This document shows, in pieces, positions 37,607 to 46,958 of a stretch of DNA of 64,000 nucleotides (the stretch's first letter is position 1; every line of letters starts with the position of its first letter). The notes beneath the pieces are model-generated. The model did not search any database, was not told the DNA's origin, and was given only the letters and a program-made list of their open reading frames with translations. A program made the translations under genes and the position numbers. The stretch lies in the NCBI GenBank assembly GCA_000526435.1, contig JAGB01000001.1:372001-436000 (forward strand), written 5' to 3'. Origin of the DNA: Caldicoprobacter oshimai DSM 21659 (GTDB taxonomy: Bacteria; Bacillota; Clostridia; Caldicoprobacterales; Caldicoprobacteraceae).

Positions 37607-38500
37607 ATGCGTCAAAGGAGAAGAAATACTGCTGATATAGGAATTGCCATGAACAGCGATGAAAGCCAGGCAATAATAGAATCCCTGAACCTGATTCAAG
37701 CCGACACCATGATCAATGCCAATGATGTAGTGGTCATAACGCCCAACTGGGTAAAACCAGCGGGCACCGAAACAGGGGATGTGGTAAGCCCAGAAAGCCT
37801 GCGCACCATCATAAGATTTGTCAAGAAAAACAATCCTCGCAGAATCATTGTGGCCACGGGCTCTGCGGAGAGAACCACCTCTGAAGTCATGAAAGCAGTT
37901 GGATACGATAAAATCATCAATGAAGAACAGGTGGAATTCGTGGACCTAAATTATGGTCCATTTGTAAGGGTGAACTTAAACCACTCTTCCCCACCAGCCA
38001 CTAACTTGAATAAGCTCTATGAGGAAATGACCTTTCTGATCTCGTTTGCACAGCTTAAATTACACAACGTTGCAACTATGACGGCAGCCATCAAAAACAT
38101 CGCCCTGGGTTGGCCGCCTGCCGAAGAACACGGGTACCCCAAAAAGAACCTGGGCATACACAATGACATCCATGGCTTCATAAGCGCAATGGCACAGGTA
38201 ATACCCATAGACCTGTCAATTGTGAGCACCAACCCTGCCATGATAGGTACCGGCCCTCACAATGGCATTCCGCGCCGCGTCGGAATTATCATAAGCGGTA
38301 CCGACCCGGTTGCAGTGGATACCATAGGAGCGCGTCTGCTGGGCCTCCACCCTGAAGCCATACGTTACCTGTGGGATCTGAAAAATAAAAACGTAGGCAT
38401 CGCCGATATAAATCAGATGAACATTAAGGGGATGTCCATTGCAGATGCCGAACGGGCTTTTAGCATGGCGGTATACGGCCAGGCATTTACCGTGGAATAG
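37607..38500 (+). CDS. DUF362 family protein
   Basis: These 297 residues have NDVVVITPNWVKP, RIIVATGSAERTTSEV, the lysine-containing ISFAQLKLHNVATMTAAIKN, and IISGTDPVAVDTIGARLLG. These are the core of the DUF362 domain, seen in proteins that often carry Fe-S clusters; none of the usual cysteine clusters are present here. The role is unknown. GGAGGTG precedes the ATG. It stands alone after the araA terminator and converges on hydE. Confidence 0.82.
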   Translation: MRQRRRNTADIGIAMNSDESQAIIESLNLIQADTMINANDVVVITPNWVKPAGTETGDVVSPESLRTIIRFVKKNNPRRIIVATGSAERTTSEVMKAVGYDKIINEEQVEFVDLNYGPFVRVNLNHSSPPATNLNKLYEEMTFLISFAQLKLHNVATMTAAIKNIALGWPPAEEHGYPKKNLGIHNDIHGFISAMAQVIPIDLSIVSTNPAMIGTGPHNGIPRRVGIIISGTDPVAVDTIGARLLGLHPEAIRYLWDLKNKNVGIADINQMNIKGMSIADAERAFSMAVYGQAFTVE

Positions 38501-38541
38501 GAATTTTCTTAAGTATCTATTACTGTTGTGTAATCTTGGTT

Positions 38542-39612
38542 TTATGCGAATTTATCTCTCTTTTGCCTGAATTTATAGTGATCCCCTCGTCCCATATCAA
38601 CCTCCATGCTAACGGAATTGATCCGCCTTTCAATACAACTTCGGCAGTGCGCGGCTTCTTCCCCGATACAGATTTTGTTTTGATAAAGCTCGTATTTGGG
38701 CCGTGCCCAAACGGGTGATAGATTGGGCATCACCACATTGGCACCGGCCATCAGTGCCAGCTCCCTTCCCCTGGGATGCAGAGTCCCCATGGCGGTTGTA
38801 GCCGGAAGCAGGCAATCGGGCACCAAAAGGCGCGCCAGCGCCACCATGACCAGCGTATCCTCCACGGTGCCTGCTTTTTCCTTTCCAAGCGGCGTCTCTT
38901 TATGGGGAATAAAAGGCCCGATACCTATCATATGGGGGTTGAGCTGTTTGAGAAACAGCAAATCCTCCACCAGATCTTGCTTGGTCTGGCCGGGCAAACC
39001 CACAATAAAGCCGGCTCCCACCTGATATCCTATCTCCTTGAGCACCCATAGACACCTTCTGCGGTTATCGAAGCTTGCCCCGGGATGAAGCCTTTCATAC
39101 AGGCTTTTGGACGCCGTCTCGTGGCGAAGCAGGTATCGCTCTGCCCCCGCCTCAAAAAAAGCGCGGTATTCATCGTCATCCCTTTCGCCTATGGATAAAG
39201 TGATGGCCGCATCGGGAAAGGATTTCTTTATGCGGGCAATTATGCTCACAACTCTATCCGCCGTATACCACGGGTCCTCTCCGCTTTGAAGCACAAAAGT
39301 CCTGTACCCTAGAGCATACCCTTCCCTGCAGCATTCAAATATTTCCTCTTCACTCAAGCGGTATCTTTCGGCCTTTGAATTGCCCGCACGTATACCGCAG
39401 TATAAGCAGTTCATTCGGCATATGTTTGAAAATTCAATGAGTCCGCGCATATAAACCTTGTTGCCGTAATACCGATCCCTGGTCCTTCTGGCATAATCAA
39501 ACAGCTTCTGAGTATGCTCTTCGTCCAAATTTTCCAGCACATAAATGAGCTCATCCCTGGATAGCTCATTGGTATTGTAAAGCTTATCAAGCAGTAAATC
39601 CAAGCTGTTCAC
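38542..39612 (-). CDS. hydE: [FeFe]-hydrogenase maturase HydE (radical SAM)
   Basis: These 356 residues carry the radical SAM motif CRMNCLYCGIRAGN (CX3CX2C), FVLQSGEDPWYTADR, YLLRHETAS, VGAGFIVGLPGQTKQDLV and IGPFIPHKETPLG, all typical of HydE, ending with a cysteine pair region HCRSCIERR. The start is GTG at 39612 after AGGAGG. HydE works with HydG and HydF to build the two-iron subcluster of the H-cluster. Last of hydF-hydG-hydE; no hydrogenase gene is in the window. Confidence 0.95.
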   Translation of the reverse strand: MNSLDLLLDKLYNTNELSRDELIYVLENLDEEHTQKLFDYARRTRDRYYGNKVYMRGLIEFSNICRMNCLYCGIRAGNSKAERYRLSEEEIFECCREGYALGYRTFVLQSGEDPWYTADRVVSIIARIKKSFPDAAITLSIGERDDDEYRAFFEAGAERYLLRHETASKSLYERLHPGASFDNRRRCLWVLKEIGYQVGAGFIVGLPGQTKQDLVEDLLFLKQLNPHMIGIGPFIPHKETPLGKEKAGTVEDTLVMVALARLLVPDCLLPATTAMGTLHPRGRELALMAGANVVMPNLSPVWARPKYELYQNKICIGEEAAHCRSCIERRINSVSMEVDMGRGDHYKFRQKRDKFA

Positions 39613-39695
39613 CGGATACCTCCTCTGCGCTTTTTATTTCCAAATATCTGTTTTAAAACAAACACAAAATTTCACGTCTTGTGCCGGCAAAAGGA

Positions 39696-41093
39696 TTAGA
39701 AGAACAAATCCCTTTCGCCATTTTCAATTCTTCTCAGCCTTTCTATGGTCTTATCGCGCATAACAGGATTGGGGATTTTTGCAAGATTTCTCTCGATTAC
39801 CTGGTTGCCTAAAGCCTTCAATTCATCATCGGCGTAGTCCTCTAAATATTCCTTGAATGTCAGTATGGCATTGGGATAGCATAGGTTGTGGATCTGCCCG
39901 CTTTTGGCAAAGGCCATAAACCTCTCTCCTGTTCTGCCTGCCCGATAGCAGGCGGTACAGTAGCTGGGCAGATAACCCTGCCTGCACAGGCTCTTTAAGA
40001 CCTCAAGGGGTGAACGATGGTCGGCCAGCTCGAACTGAGGCTGATTGTCACCCTGCTCATGGAGCATATACCCCCCCACATCAGTGCAGGACCCAGCGCT
40101 GATCTGCGAAACTCCGAGATTGATAACCTCTTCCCTGAATCCGGGCGCTTCACGCGTCGAGAGAATGATGCCCGTATACGGCACAGCCAAACGCAGTATG
40201 GCCACTATCCGCTTAAAATCGTGGTCGGATACCAAATAGGGATATTCGTCCAGAGAAACGCCCACGGCCGGCCTGAGCCTTGGCACCGAAATGGTGTGCG
40301 GTCCCACCCCGAACTTCTCCTCCAGATGCTGCGCATGGAGCAAAAGCCCGAGAACCTCGTACCTGTAATCATAAAGGCCAAACAGCACGCCCAGGCCTAC
40401 ATCGTCTATGCCTGCTTCCATCGCCCTGTCCATGGCGGTGGTGTGGTAGTCGTAGTCGCTCTTGGGGCCCGAGGGATGGTATTTGCTATAGCTTTCGCGG
40501 TGATAGGTCTCCTGGAACAGCACGTAAGTCCCAATCCCGGCAGCTTTCAGCTTTCTGTAGTTTTCCACGCTGGTTGCGGCTATGTTGACGTTAATACGCC
40601 TGATGCTCCCGTTTTTAATCTTTGTGCTGTATATCACGTCCATCACATGGGTTATATACTCGATGGGGCAGTTTTTGTCATCTTCGCCAGCCTCCAGGGC
40701 AATCCTCTTGTGCCCTAGGCTTTCGATTATCTCCACTTCCCTGCGCACTTCCTCATCGGTAAGCTTCCTTCTCGGAATTTTATTGGTGCATTTATACCCA
40801 CAGTACCTGCACCTGTTTACGCAATAGTTGGACACATACAGCGGCGCGAACAGCACTATACGGGTGCCGTATATGGCATCCTTTACCTGACGTGCGGCTT
40901 CAAAGAGTTTCTCGTTAAGTTCTGGGTCATCGATTTGAAGGAGGGCGGCTGTCTCCTCCAGGGTTAAGCCCTTGGCCTGCCTGCCTTTCTCTATAATGGC
41001 CTCGACTTCTTCCCTCGTCCTGTTTTTCCCCTTCTCCAGTGCCTCAAATATTACATCGTCCTTTATAAAATCGGCCTTTTCAGCCGTCAACAT
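39696..41093 (-). CDS. hydG: [FeFe]-hydrogenase maturase HydG (tyrosine lyase)
   Basis: This 465-residue radical SAM enzyme has the motif NYCVNRCRYCGYKCTNK (CX3CX2C), ALEAGEDDKNCPIEYI, FQETYHRESY, GVGPHTISVPRLRPA and the C-terminal second-cluster cysteines in YCTACYRAGRTGERFM. It splits tyrosine to give CO, cyanide and p-cresol for the H-cluster. I set the start at ATG 41093, ten bases after AAGGGG; a TTG two codons upstream is also possible. The 153-base gap before it, after hydF, contains a 9-base inverted repeat (AGCTGGCAA with TTGCCAGCT). Confidence 0.96.
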   Translation of the reverse strand: MLTAEKADFIKDDVIFEALEKGKNRTREEVEAIIEKGRQAKGLTLEETAALLQIDDPELNEKLFEAARQVKDAIYGTRIVLFAPLYVSNYCVNRCRYCGYKCTNKIPRRKLTDEEVRREVEIIESLGHKRIALEAGEDDKNCPIEYITHVMDVIYSTKIKNGSIRRINVNIAATSVENYRKLKAAGIGTYVLFQETYHRESYSKYHPSGPKSDYDYHTTAMDRAMEAGIDDVGLGVLFGLYDYRYEVLGLLLHAQHLEEKFGVGPHTISVPRLRPAVGVSLDEYPYLVSDHDFKRIVAILRLAVPYTGIILSTREAPGFREEVINLGVSQISAGSCTDVGGYMLHEQGDNQPQFELADHRSPLEVLKSLCRQGYLPSYCTACYRAGRTGERFMAFAKSGQIHNLCYPNAILTFKEYLEDYADDELKALGNQVIERNLAKIPNPVMRDKTIERLRRIENGERDLFF

Positions 41094-41246
41094 GACCAAT
41101 CATCCCCTTCTGAAATTTATAATTTTTGTTAAACTTGACCATTAAGCAAAATTTTGTATTTTCAAGCTGGCAAAAGGTTCCTAGCTTTAAATCCTCCGTG
41201 CCATTATTGCCAGCTCTATAGCCCATAATAGCTCAAGTGTTTAAAA

Positions 41247-42461
41247 TTATATTTGCCCTTTAAACGGCTGCAATGCCCGATCCAAAATCCCCTGAACATA
41301 GGCTATAAAAACGCCGTAGTTGACGATCGGTACCCCGGCATCCACAACCCGCCTTATTCGGTTCCGCATCTCCTTCCTGTTGAGCATGCAGCCGCCGCAG
41401 TGGATGACCAGGGAATACTCGTTCAGATTATCCGGGAAATCCATCCCGCTTGCAAAATCGAGTTTCAAATTCCTGCCTGTCTTTTGCAAAAGCCAGCGGG
41501 GGATCTTGACCCTGGCTATATCGTCATCCTGCCGGTGGTGGGTACAGGCCTCGGCTATAAGGACCCTATCTCCGTCCTTGAGCTGACCAACAGCCCTGGC
41601 ACCCCTCACCAGTTCCCTCAAATCGCCCTTATACCGCGCAAAAAGGATGGAAAACGAAGTAAGTGGTATATCCGGAGGCGTATCGGCCGCAACCTTATGA
41701 AACACCTGGGAATCGGTGATGACCAGCCGCGGTTTGACTTTCAAGCCCTCCAGCGTAGCCCTCAGCCTGTCCTCCTGGGTTACCACGGCCATTGCCTTAC
41801 CGTCCAGAATGTCCCTTATGGTCTGCTGCTGGGGAAGAATGAGCCTTCCCTTGGGCGCCGATTTATCGATGGGTACCACCAGTACCACAAAATCTCCGGG
41901 AGAGATCAAATCCCTCACTATACAATCCTGGTTCTCCTCTACCTGCGCGGCTTTAATAATGGCCTCCTTTAACTCCTCTATCCCCCTCCCGGTAGCGGAA
42001 GACACCTCTACAATGGGAATTCCCCATCTTTTACCGTACGCTGCTATGACTTCGGCAGGGATCGTGGATTGGTCAGCCTTATTGATAACCCCTACGATAG
42101 GCATGCCCTGCTTTTTAAGCATGCCCACCATATATTCTTCAAACTCACCTATACCTGCGCTCCCATCCACTACCAAAATAGCCACATCGGTCTTGTTCAA
42201 AACCTCCAGCGTCCTCTTTCTTCGAAGCTCCCCCAGCTCACCCTCATCATCCAGGCCTGCCGTATCGATCAATACCACAGGCCCCAAAGGTAATAGCTCC
42301 ATGGCCTTGTATACCGGATCAGTGGTGGTACCCTTTACCGGCGACACAAGAGCGATATCCTGGCCGGTCAGGGCGTTTATAAGGCTGGACTTTCCGGCAT
42401 TTCTCCTTCCAAATATGGCAATGTGCAGGCGTTCCGAACGCGGCGTATTGCTAAGGCTCAT
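41247..42461 (-). CDS. hydF: [FeFe]-hydrogenase maturation GTPase HydF
   Basis: These 404 residues contain an N-terminal GTPase domain with G1 GRRNAGKSS, G2/G3 TTTDPVYKA and DTAGLDDEG, and G4 NKAD. A dimerisation domain and a C-terminal Fe-S domain with CTHHRQDDD and HCGGCMLNRKE follow. HydF is the scaffold that receives the di-iron subcluster and hands it to HydA. ATG 42461 follows AAAGGTGG. It is first in the unit transcribed hydF, hydG, hydE. Confidence 0.96.
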   Translation of the reverse strand: MSLSNTPRSERLHIAIFGRRNAGKSSLINALTGQDIALVSPVKGTTTDPVYKAMELLPLGPVVLIDTAGLDDEGELGELRRKRTLEVLNKTDVAILVVDGSAGIGEFEEYMVGMLKKQGMPIVGVINKADQSTIPAEVIAAYGKRWGIPIVEVSSATGRGIEELKEAIIKAAQVEENQDCIVRDLISPGDFVVLVVPIDKSAPKGRLILPQQQTIRDILDGKAMAVVTQEDRLRATLEGLKVKPRLVITDSQVFHKVAADTPPDIPLTSFSILFARYKGDLRELVRGARAVGQLKDGDRVLIAEACTHHRQDDDIARVKIPRWLLQKTGRNLKLDFASGMDFPDNLNEYSLVIHCGGCMLNRKEMRNRIRRVVDAGVPIVNYGVFIAYVQGILDRALQPFKGQI

Positions 42462-42651
42462 TATATACCACCTTTCTCACGGTCGCTTTTTTCAATCGTA
42501 GCGCAGGTTCCATCTCCATGCAGCCTGTATACGGCATTTTATCCCACAAGCCGGTCGACACTCGAAATGCACCGCAACGAATGCAAGGTCAAACGGCAGT
42601 TCCAGCTCCAACCATGCTGTTACACGCTGCATCTTATGGAATGCAGACGCC

Positions 42652-42694
42652 CAAAAATCAAAAATACCCTTCCCCGAAAGATCGGAAAAGGGTA
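42652..42694 (-). terminator. Terminator downstream of the 43-45 kb ABC operon
   Basis: On the minus strand TACCCTTTTCCGA pairs with TCGGGGAAGGGTA (with G-T pairs) followed by TTTTTGATTTTT. It separates the ABC genes from hydF. The rest of 42462-42849 shows no gene; a small hairpin CTGCAT-ATGCAG lies near 42631-42650. Confidence 0.8.
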
Positions 42695-42849
42695 CAGATT
42701 ATCTTTTTTCTGCACATCCGTTTCCTCTCTCTCAGGGAATCCATCCCCTTGAGGTTAGAAACTTATAAAAACCATCGCTCTGTTAAAATTATAACAAATT
42801 TAACCGCAAAAGTCAATTCTAATAATAAAAAAGGTATGGAAGCCCATCC

Positions 42850-43572
42850 TTATAAATTCCTAATTCTCCTCTTAATAGAATATGCAGTAATAAATAAACC
42901 GATAAGAATTATAAAATATAAAAACTCTTTCAGCCACATTCTGGCCGTTACAAAATCTCGGTAATAATCGACGTTAGACAGTAAATGCTCTAAATAAAAT
43001 AACACAGTTGAAAAATGGGGCTTAGGCATATATTTACCAAAGAAAATGGTCTTGCCTAATAGGATTGTACCTCCTGCAAAAATAATTGCAGCCAATTCGT
43101 TTTGAAAAATTTCGATTACCAACAAGATAATAATGCCGAAATAGAATAAATAGATGGTCAAAGCTACTATTTCCACTATGCGAACAGATAATGAAATGGT
43201 TGGCATCAACAGGGCTGACAGAATGATGGCAACAACCATCAATATTAAGAGGTCAATCAATATGATCAATATCTTTGCCTTTAAAACGTCACACCAACGG
43301 CTCAAAGTTTGCTTTGTTAACACGGTTTTATAATGATATTCACAACCCGCAAATGAAATTATCTCTATAGATAACGCAATTGTTAGTAAAGTTATCAAAT
43401 ACTTGTCCAACGCATAAAATAGCTGCGAAGGAACGGTCATTACATCCAGTCCTCTTTCGGTGAGCGAAATCCATAATCCAAATAACACCAAAATAGGTTT
43501 TAATAAGGATATAATCATCAGGCTTTTTGTTTTATAAAATAAGGTAAATTCCCTTTTTAAATATTCCCTCAT
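42850..43572 (-). CDS. ABC-type membrane protein, second subunit
   Basis: This 240-residue hydrophobic protein with six predicted helices starts with a cytoplasmic basic segment (MREYLKREFTLFYKTKSLMI). Helix IIILLVIEIFQNELAAIIFAGG and a lysine/arginine-rich end (IKRRIRNL) follow. It follows the first membrane subunit with a 7-base gap and an AAGGAG site. With the neighbouring ATPase it probably forms an ABC exporter of unknown substrate. Confidence 0.72.
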   Translation of the reverse strand: MREYLKREFTLFYKTKSLMIISLLKPILVLFGLWISLTERGLDVMTVPSQLFYALDKYLITLLTIALSIEIISFAGCEYHYKTVLTKQTLSRWCDVLKAKILIILIDLLILMVVAIILSALLMPTISLSVRIVEIVALTIYLFYFGIIILLVIEIFQNELAAIIFAGGTILLGKTIFFGKYMPKPHFSTVLFYLEHLLSNVDYYRDFVTARMWLKEFLYFIILIGLFITAYSIKRRIRNL

Positions 43573-43579
43573 CGGCCAT

Positions 43580-44362
43580 TTACTCCTTAACGTTAACGGA
43601 TTTCCAATAGGGTAAGTAATTTAAAAGAATCCCACCCGCCAGAACTTCGATTATCAATCCCATAACAGATGCTTTTACTTCACACGGCGGAAATAGATCG
43701 AGAACGGGAGTTAACATGCCGCCTTTTATATCATAAAAAATATTGGTCAACAAAACATGGGAATAAGGCAAATATTGTCGTTCAAGCAGCGTAAATCCAA
43801 TGAAAACCAATATGGCGTATGGCAGTTTGGTAAAGAGATACCCGCACATAATTCCCAGAACATATGACCTGGACAAATATAAAATAATCACGGATATTTT
43901 TTTCAAATATAGAATAACGGAGAATTTTACGCGTGAAAAACTATGGCTCAGTATCCAAAATATATCAGCTATTCCTCCCATTAATATTACAATAAAAACG
44001 GACAAAACAATCAGTAAAATACCGCTAAGAAATTTCGAAAGCAGAACACTTCTCATGTTTCCCATAGACCATCGTATATAGATGCATTTGGTGGAATATT
44101 CCTGATGCATATTCCAAACGGCAAAGCAACCTAAAATAAAGCCGCCCGATAAGAATAGCAAGGCTAATGCATTAATTGATATGGGCGGTGAAATTAGAAA
44201 TGAATATTTATCGGCTTTTCCATTGTATGTAATGTCCTCATCAATTACCTTATTGGTAAAATATATATTGATAATACAAAGCAAAGCTATTATTGAAATG
44301 AAAATCCATATGCTACGGGGTTTAAATATCCGCTTTAATTCTGCAACTATATATTTTTTCAT
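43580..44362 (-). CDS. ABC-type membrane protein, first subunit
   Basis: These 260 residues have six or seven helices (SIWIFISIIALLCIINIYF, ALALLFLSGGFILGCFAVWN, FLSGILLIVLSVFIVILMGG). The pattern, with an early helix, a large outside loop and RWSMGNMRSVLLSKF before the third helix, is that of ABC-2-type permeases. GGAGGG precedes the ATG. It sits 37 bases after the ATPase gene. Confidence 0.75.
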   Translation of the reverse strand: MKKYIVAELKRIFKPRSIWIFISIIALLCIINIYFTNKVIDEDITYNGKADKYSFLISPPISINALALLFLSGGFILGCFAVWNMHQEYSTKCIYIRWSMGNMRSVLLSKFLSGILLIVLSVFIVILMGGIADIFWILSHSFSRVKFSVILYLKKISVIILYLSRSYVLGIMCGYLFTKLPYAILVFIGFTLLERQYLPYSHVLLTNIFYDIKGGMLTPVLDLFPPCEVKASVMGLIIEVLAGGILLNYLPYWKSVNVKE

Positions 44363-44399
44363 ATTATCCCTCCGCGTTTTTACCTCTGCTCAATTAACT

Positions 44400-45095
44400 T
44401 TAACGCATATAAGACATAATTATATCCGTATAAGTACTATTGGGATGATCCGCAATCAATTGCTCTTTTCTATTATCGTACACAATTGTTCTATTATGAA
44501 GAATCACGACACGATCCGCCAGTTCACACATTTCATCCATATGCTGGCCCGTAATTACAATAGCCGCTCCTTCGTTCTTCATCATCAGGAGACACTCCTT
44601 TACCGCACTCCATCCTTCCGGATCAATACCGATATCGGGCTCATCCAACACCAAATATTTAGGATCCCTTAAAAGCGCACCCATAATAGCCAATCGATGG
44701 CGTTGTCCCAATGAATAATCGCGGGCTTTTTTCCTCAACAAATAATCGGATAACCCCATAGCGTCCTGAATCTTCTTGAAGTTTTTTAGTTTGGAATCAA
44801 CGCCGTACAGTACATATAAATTATCATACCCGGTTAACTGAGGGTACACAGGAGGGAAATCAAAAACGACCGAATAAAGATGTTTCATAGCCTTTTGAGG
44901 GGAAAAACCCAAAAGAATTTCTCCTTTATCGGGGATTAATAAATCGGAACACAATTTTATCCAGGTGGTTTTGCCTGCACCATTTAGCCCGGCAAGGTAT
45001 GTTATCTCGCCTTCATAGGCAGTAAAACTAACATCTTTAAGCACCTGGTTTTTGCCATATGAAAAGCTTAAATTGTTTGTAACAATGCCACCCAT
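44400..45095 (-). CDS. ABC transporter ATP-binding protein
   Basis: This 231-residue ABC ATPase has Walker A GLNGAGKTTWIKL, Q-loop region VVFDFPPVYPQLT, signature DYSLGQRHRLAIM, Walker B YLVLDEPDIGID and switch His in VITGQHMDEM. Short single-domain ATPase of export type. GGGAGG precedes the ATG at 45095. First of a three-gene operon, preceded by a strong hairpin and the gene for a secreted protein. Confidence 0.9.
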   Translation of the reverse strand: MGGIVTNNLSFSYGKNQVLKDVSFTAYEGEITYLAGLNGAGKTTWIKLCSDLLIPDKGEILLGFSPQKAMKHLYSVVFDFPPVYPQLTGYDNLYVLYGVDSKLKNFKKIQDAMGLSDYLLRKKARDYSLGQRHRLAIMGALLRDPKYLVLDEPDIGIDPEGWSAVKECLLMMKNEGAAIVITGQHMDEMCELADRVVILHNRTIVYDNRKEQLIADHPNSTYTDIIMSYMR

Positions 45096-45116
45096 ACTAT
45101 CCTCCCAAACATTTTA

Positions 45117-45152
45117 GATAAGGCTATATGGAGGATTCCATATAGTCTTATC
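45117..45152 (-). promoter_or_regulatory. 36-base hairpin between secreted-protein gene and ABC operon
   Basis: The 16-base arms (45117-45132 and 45137-45152) pair in 15 of 16 positions around a 4-base loop. It lies 27 bases after the stop of the secreted-protein gene and 22 bases before the ATPase start. There is no T run, so it may be a processing or stabilising hairpin setting relative expression rather than a terminator. Confidence 0.55.
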
Positions 45153-45178
45153 CTCATATTAAACTAAATCTGCTTAAT

Positions 45179-45661
45179 CTATCTTATTACATAGTAACCT
45201 AAATCTACTTCCCCCAAGAATGTTTGCCTACCTAAACTAATTCTTACGCCACTAACTTCAGCCACACATTCACCTGCCGCATATACATCAAAGGTGCTGA
45301 CTCCAGTTATCTTATACCAATTCTCAATAAATCTGAATTCAAATATCGAAAACCCTGCACTTTGGTAAGAAGGTCCTAAAACGACATTTTTTACAGCACG
45401 TACAACTGTACCTTTTTTAGAACTTAATAATTCATTTGTTTGTTGAGCTACTATATTACCATCTGGAAACACTCCTTCATAAAATATTTCTTCGTAGTAA
45501 GCTGTATAAGGGGTATTTACGTAGGTCCAACCAATCAATGGAAGTCCAGCCCAAACTTTTACAGTCCCACTCATTGATGACAATGCATAGGCTGATATAC
45601 TACTGAAAAAAGTTAAACATAAAATTAGTAGAATTAATTTACTTTTTGATACGTTCATCAT
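45179..45661 (-). CDS. Secreted protein of unknown function next to ABC exporter
   Basis: These 160 residues have a signal peptide (KLILLILCLTFFSSISAYA, cleavage after AYA) and a mature beta-rich domain of about 134 residues with many aromatics (GTVKVWAGLPLIGWTYVN, YYEEIFYEGVFPDG, FSIFEFRFIENWYKITG). One cysteine only. It precedes the three-gene ABC operon in the same direction, an order seen for bacteriocin-like or resistance systems (inference). Not recognised as a known family. Confidence 0.6.
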   Translation of the reverse strand: MMNVSKSKLILLILCLTFFSSISAYALSSMSGTVKVWAGLPLIGWTYVNTPYTAYYEEIFYEGVFPDGNIVAQQTNELLSSKKGTVVRAVKNVVLGPSYQSAGFSIFEFRFIENWYKITGVSTFDVYAAGECVAEVSGVRISLGRQTFLGEVDLGYYVIR

Positions 45662-45783
45662 CTCATTCTATATTATGCCAAAAAACAGTTCAACCAGAAT
45701 TGATTCTGGGTGTCGTGCAAACAACAGCATAATGCAGATGCAAATCTAATACAGACTATAACACCCGGCTCGAGCATTTTACG

Positions 45784-46134
45784 TCAATCCAGCAACTTAA
45801 CTTTATAACATCTATTGATCTGCGCTGGATAGCTCTCCGCAATTGCACCATTATAGAATATCCGTACCTTATCCCCTACTTTTATATCGCTAATCTTTAT
45901 CTCCTTGTCTTGGGAATCCAGCAATTTCACATCATCATTTATGTGCACTATAATCTTATCTGATGAACGCAGCTCATCGGAGCCTTCCTCAGGCTGTACC
46001 AACAAATTCGATTGGTTGTTCTCAAGGACGGTAGCCTCGAAGCTTACCCCATTTCCGTTATCAGCAGGGCCGCAGGATGAAAAAAACAGCAATGTTACAA
46101 CAGCTATTGCAAATACAAACCAATACCTTTTCAT
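45784..46134 (-). CDS. Lipoprotein, DUF3221-like
   Basis: These 116 residues have a lipoprotein signal (FAIAVVTLLFFSSC, Cys at about 21) and a small OB-like domain (GVSFEATVLENNQSNLLVQP, DKIIVHINDDVKLLDS, DIKVGDKVRIFYNGAIAESY), the pattern of DUF3221 lipoproteins. ATG 46134 is chosen for its GGGAGG site; an in-frame ATG lies 21 codons earlier. Function unknown. Confidence 0.75.
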   Translation of the reverse strand: MKRYWFVFAIAVVTLLFFSSCGPADNGNGVSFEATVLENNQSNLLVQPEEGSDELRSSDKIIVHINDDVKLLDSQDKEIKISDIKVGDKVRIFYNGAIAESYPAQINRCYKVKLLD

Positions 46135-46196
46135 GATAAAACCTCCCTTGTAAAGCTTTCGATATATTAGACGGCCCTCCACTGGATTTTGTTTCA

Positions 46197-46874
46197 TTAA
46201 TCGTTTGTCAAATCGCCATCACCGTCTATGGGAATTGGGTCACCGAGATAGGTAGGCTTGGGCTTTATAATCGCTGCGAAAAAGTCCTTGACCCTTGCCA
46301 GTATCTCCCTCAGTTCCCTGCTCGACTGCCCGTAGTACTCCCTGCGGTCGGCGGCAACGCCGTACGCTTCCAAACCCAACTTCTGTGCGATATATAGAGC
46401 TCTATAAAGATGATACTCCTGGGTGACTATAATGGCCTTTTTAACCTTAAAAACGTCCCTGGCACGATAAAGGCTTTCATAGGTTGAAAATCCCGCATGG
46501 TCCATAAAAACGCAGCTTGATGGGATTCCTCTGTCAACGGCATATTTTTTCATCACGTTGACCTCATCATAATCCTTTTTGCCATGATCGCCGCTCATCA
46601 GCAACCTATTACAAATGCCCATATTGTACAGCTCAATAGCCCGCACAAGCCGATCCTCAAGCATATAGCTGGGGCGCCCGTCGGCCCACACCCTTGCCCC
46701 CAATACCAGGATACAGTCGGCATCGGTTATCGGTATATGGTCCGGTGAGAGAATTCTACCTTTTACTAAAGCCTTGATATGGGCATTTATGATTAATATA
46801 AGCAATGATACCAACATGGCAGCACATATTAAAATGAAAAATATCGTCGTAACTTTATTTTTCGTAATTTCCAT
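46197..46874 (-). CDS. SanA/YdcF-like DUF218 membrane protein
   Basis: This 225-residue protein has an N-terminal helix (TTIFFILICAAMLVSLLILI) and a DUF218 domain: DADCILVLGARVWADGRPS, RLLMSGDHGKKDYDEVNVM, SCVFMDHAGFSTYESLYRA and IVTQEYHLYRALYIA. These match SanA, linked to envelope permeability. The start is ambiguous: ATG 46874 (MEITKNK) puts the helix at the N-terminus as usual; ATG 46922 would add 16 residues. It lies between the VanZ-like and lipoprotein genes, all one direction. Confidence 0.85.
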   Translation of the reverse strand: MEITKNKVTTIFFILICAAMLVSLLILIINAHIKALVKGRILSPDHIPITDADCILVLGARVWADGRPSYMLEDRLVRAIELYNMGICNRLLMSGDHGKKDYDEVNVMKKYAVDRGIPSSCVFMDHAGFSTYESLYRARDVFKVKKAIIVTQEYHLYRALYIAQKLGLEAYGVAADRREYYGQSSRELREILARVKDFFAAIIKPKPTYLGDPIPIDGDGDLTND

Positions 46875-46958
46875 TGCCTCATCATCTCTTTCACGTATTA
46901 TTAGAGATAAGCCAACAGCCATTTTCAGATAAAGATAATCTTAGAACGTGACAAAGCC

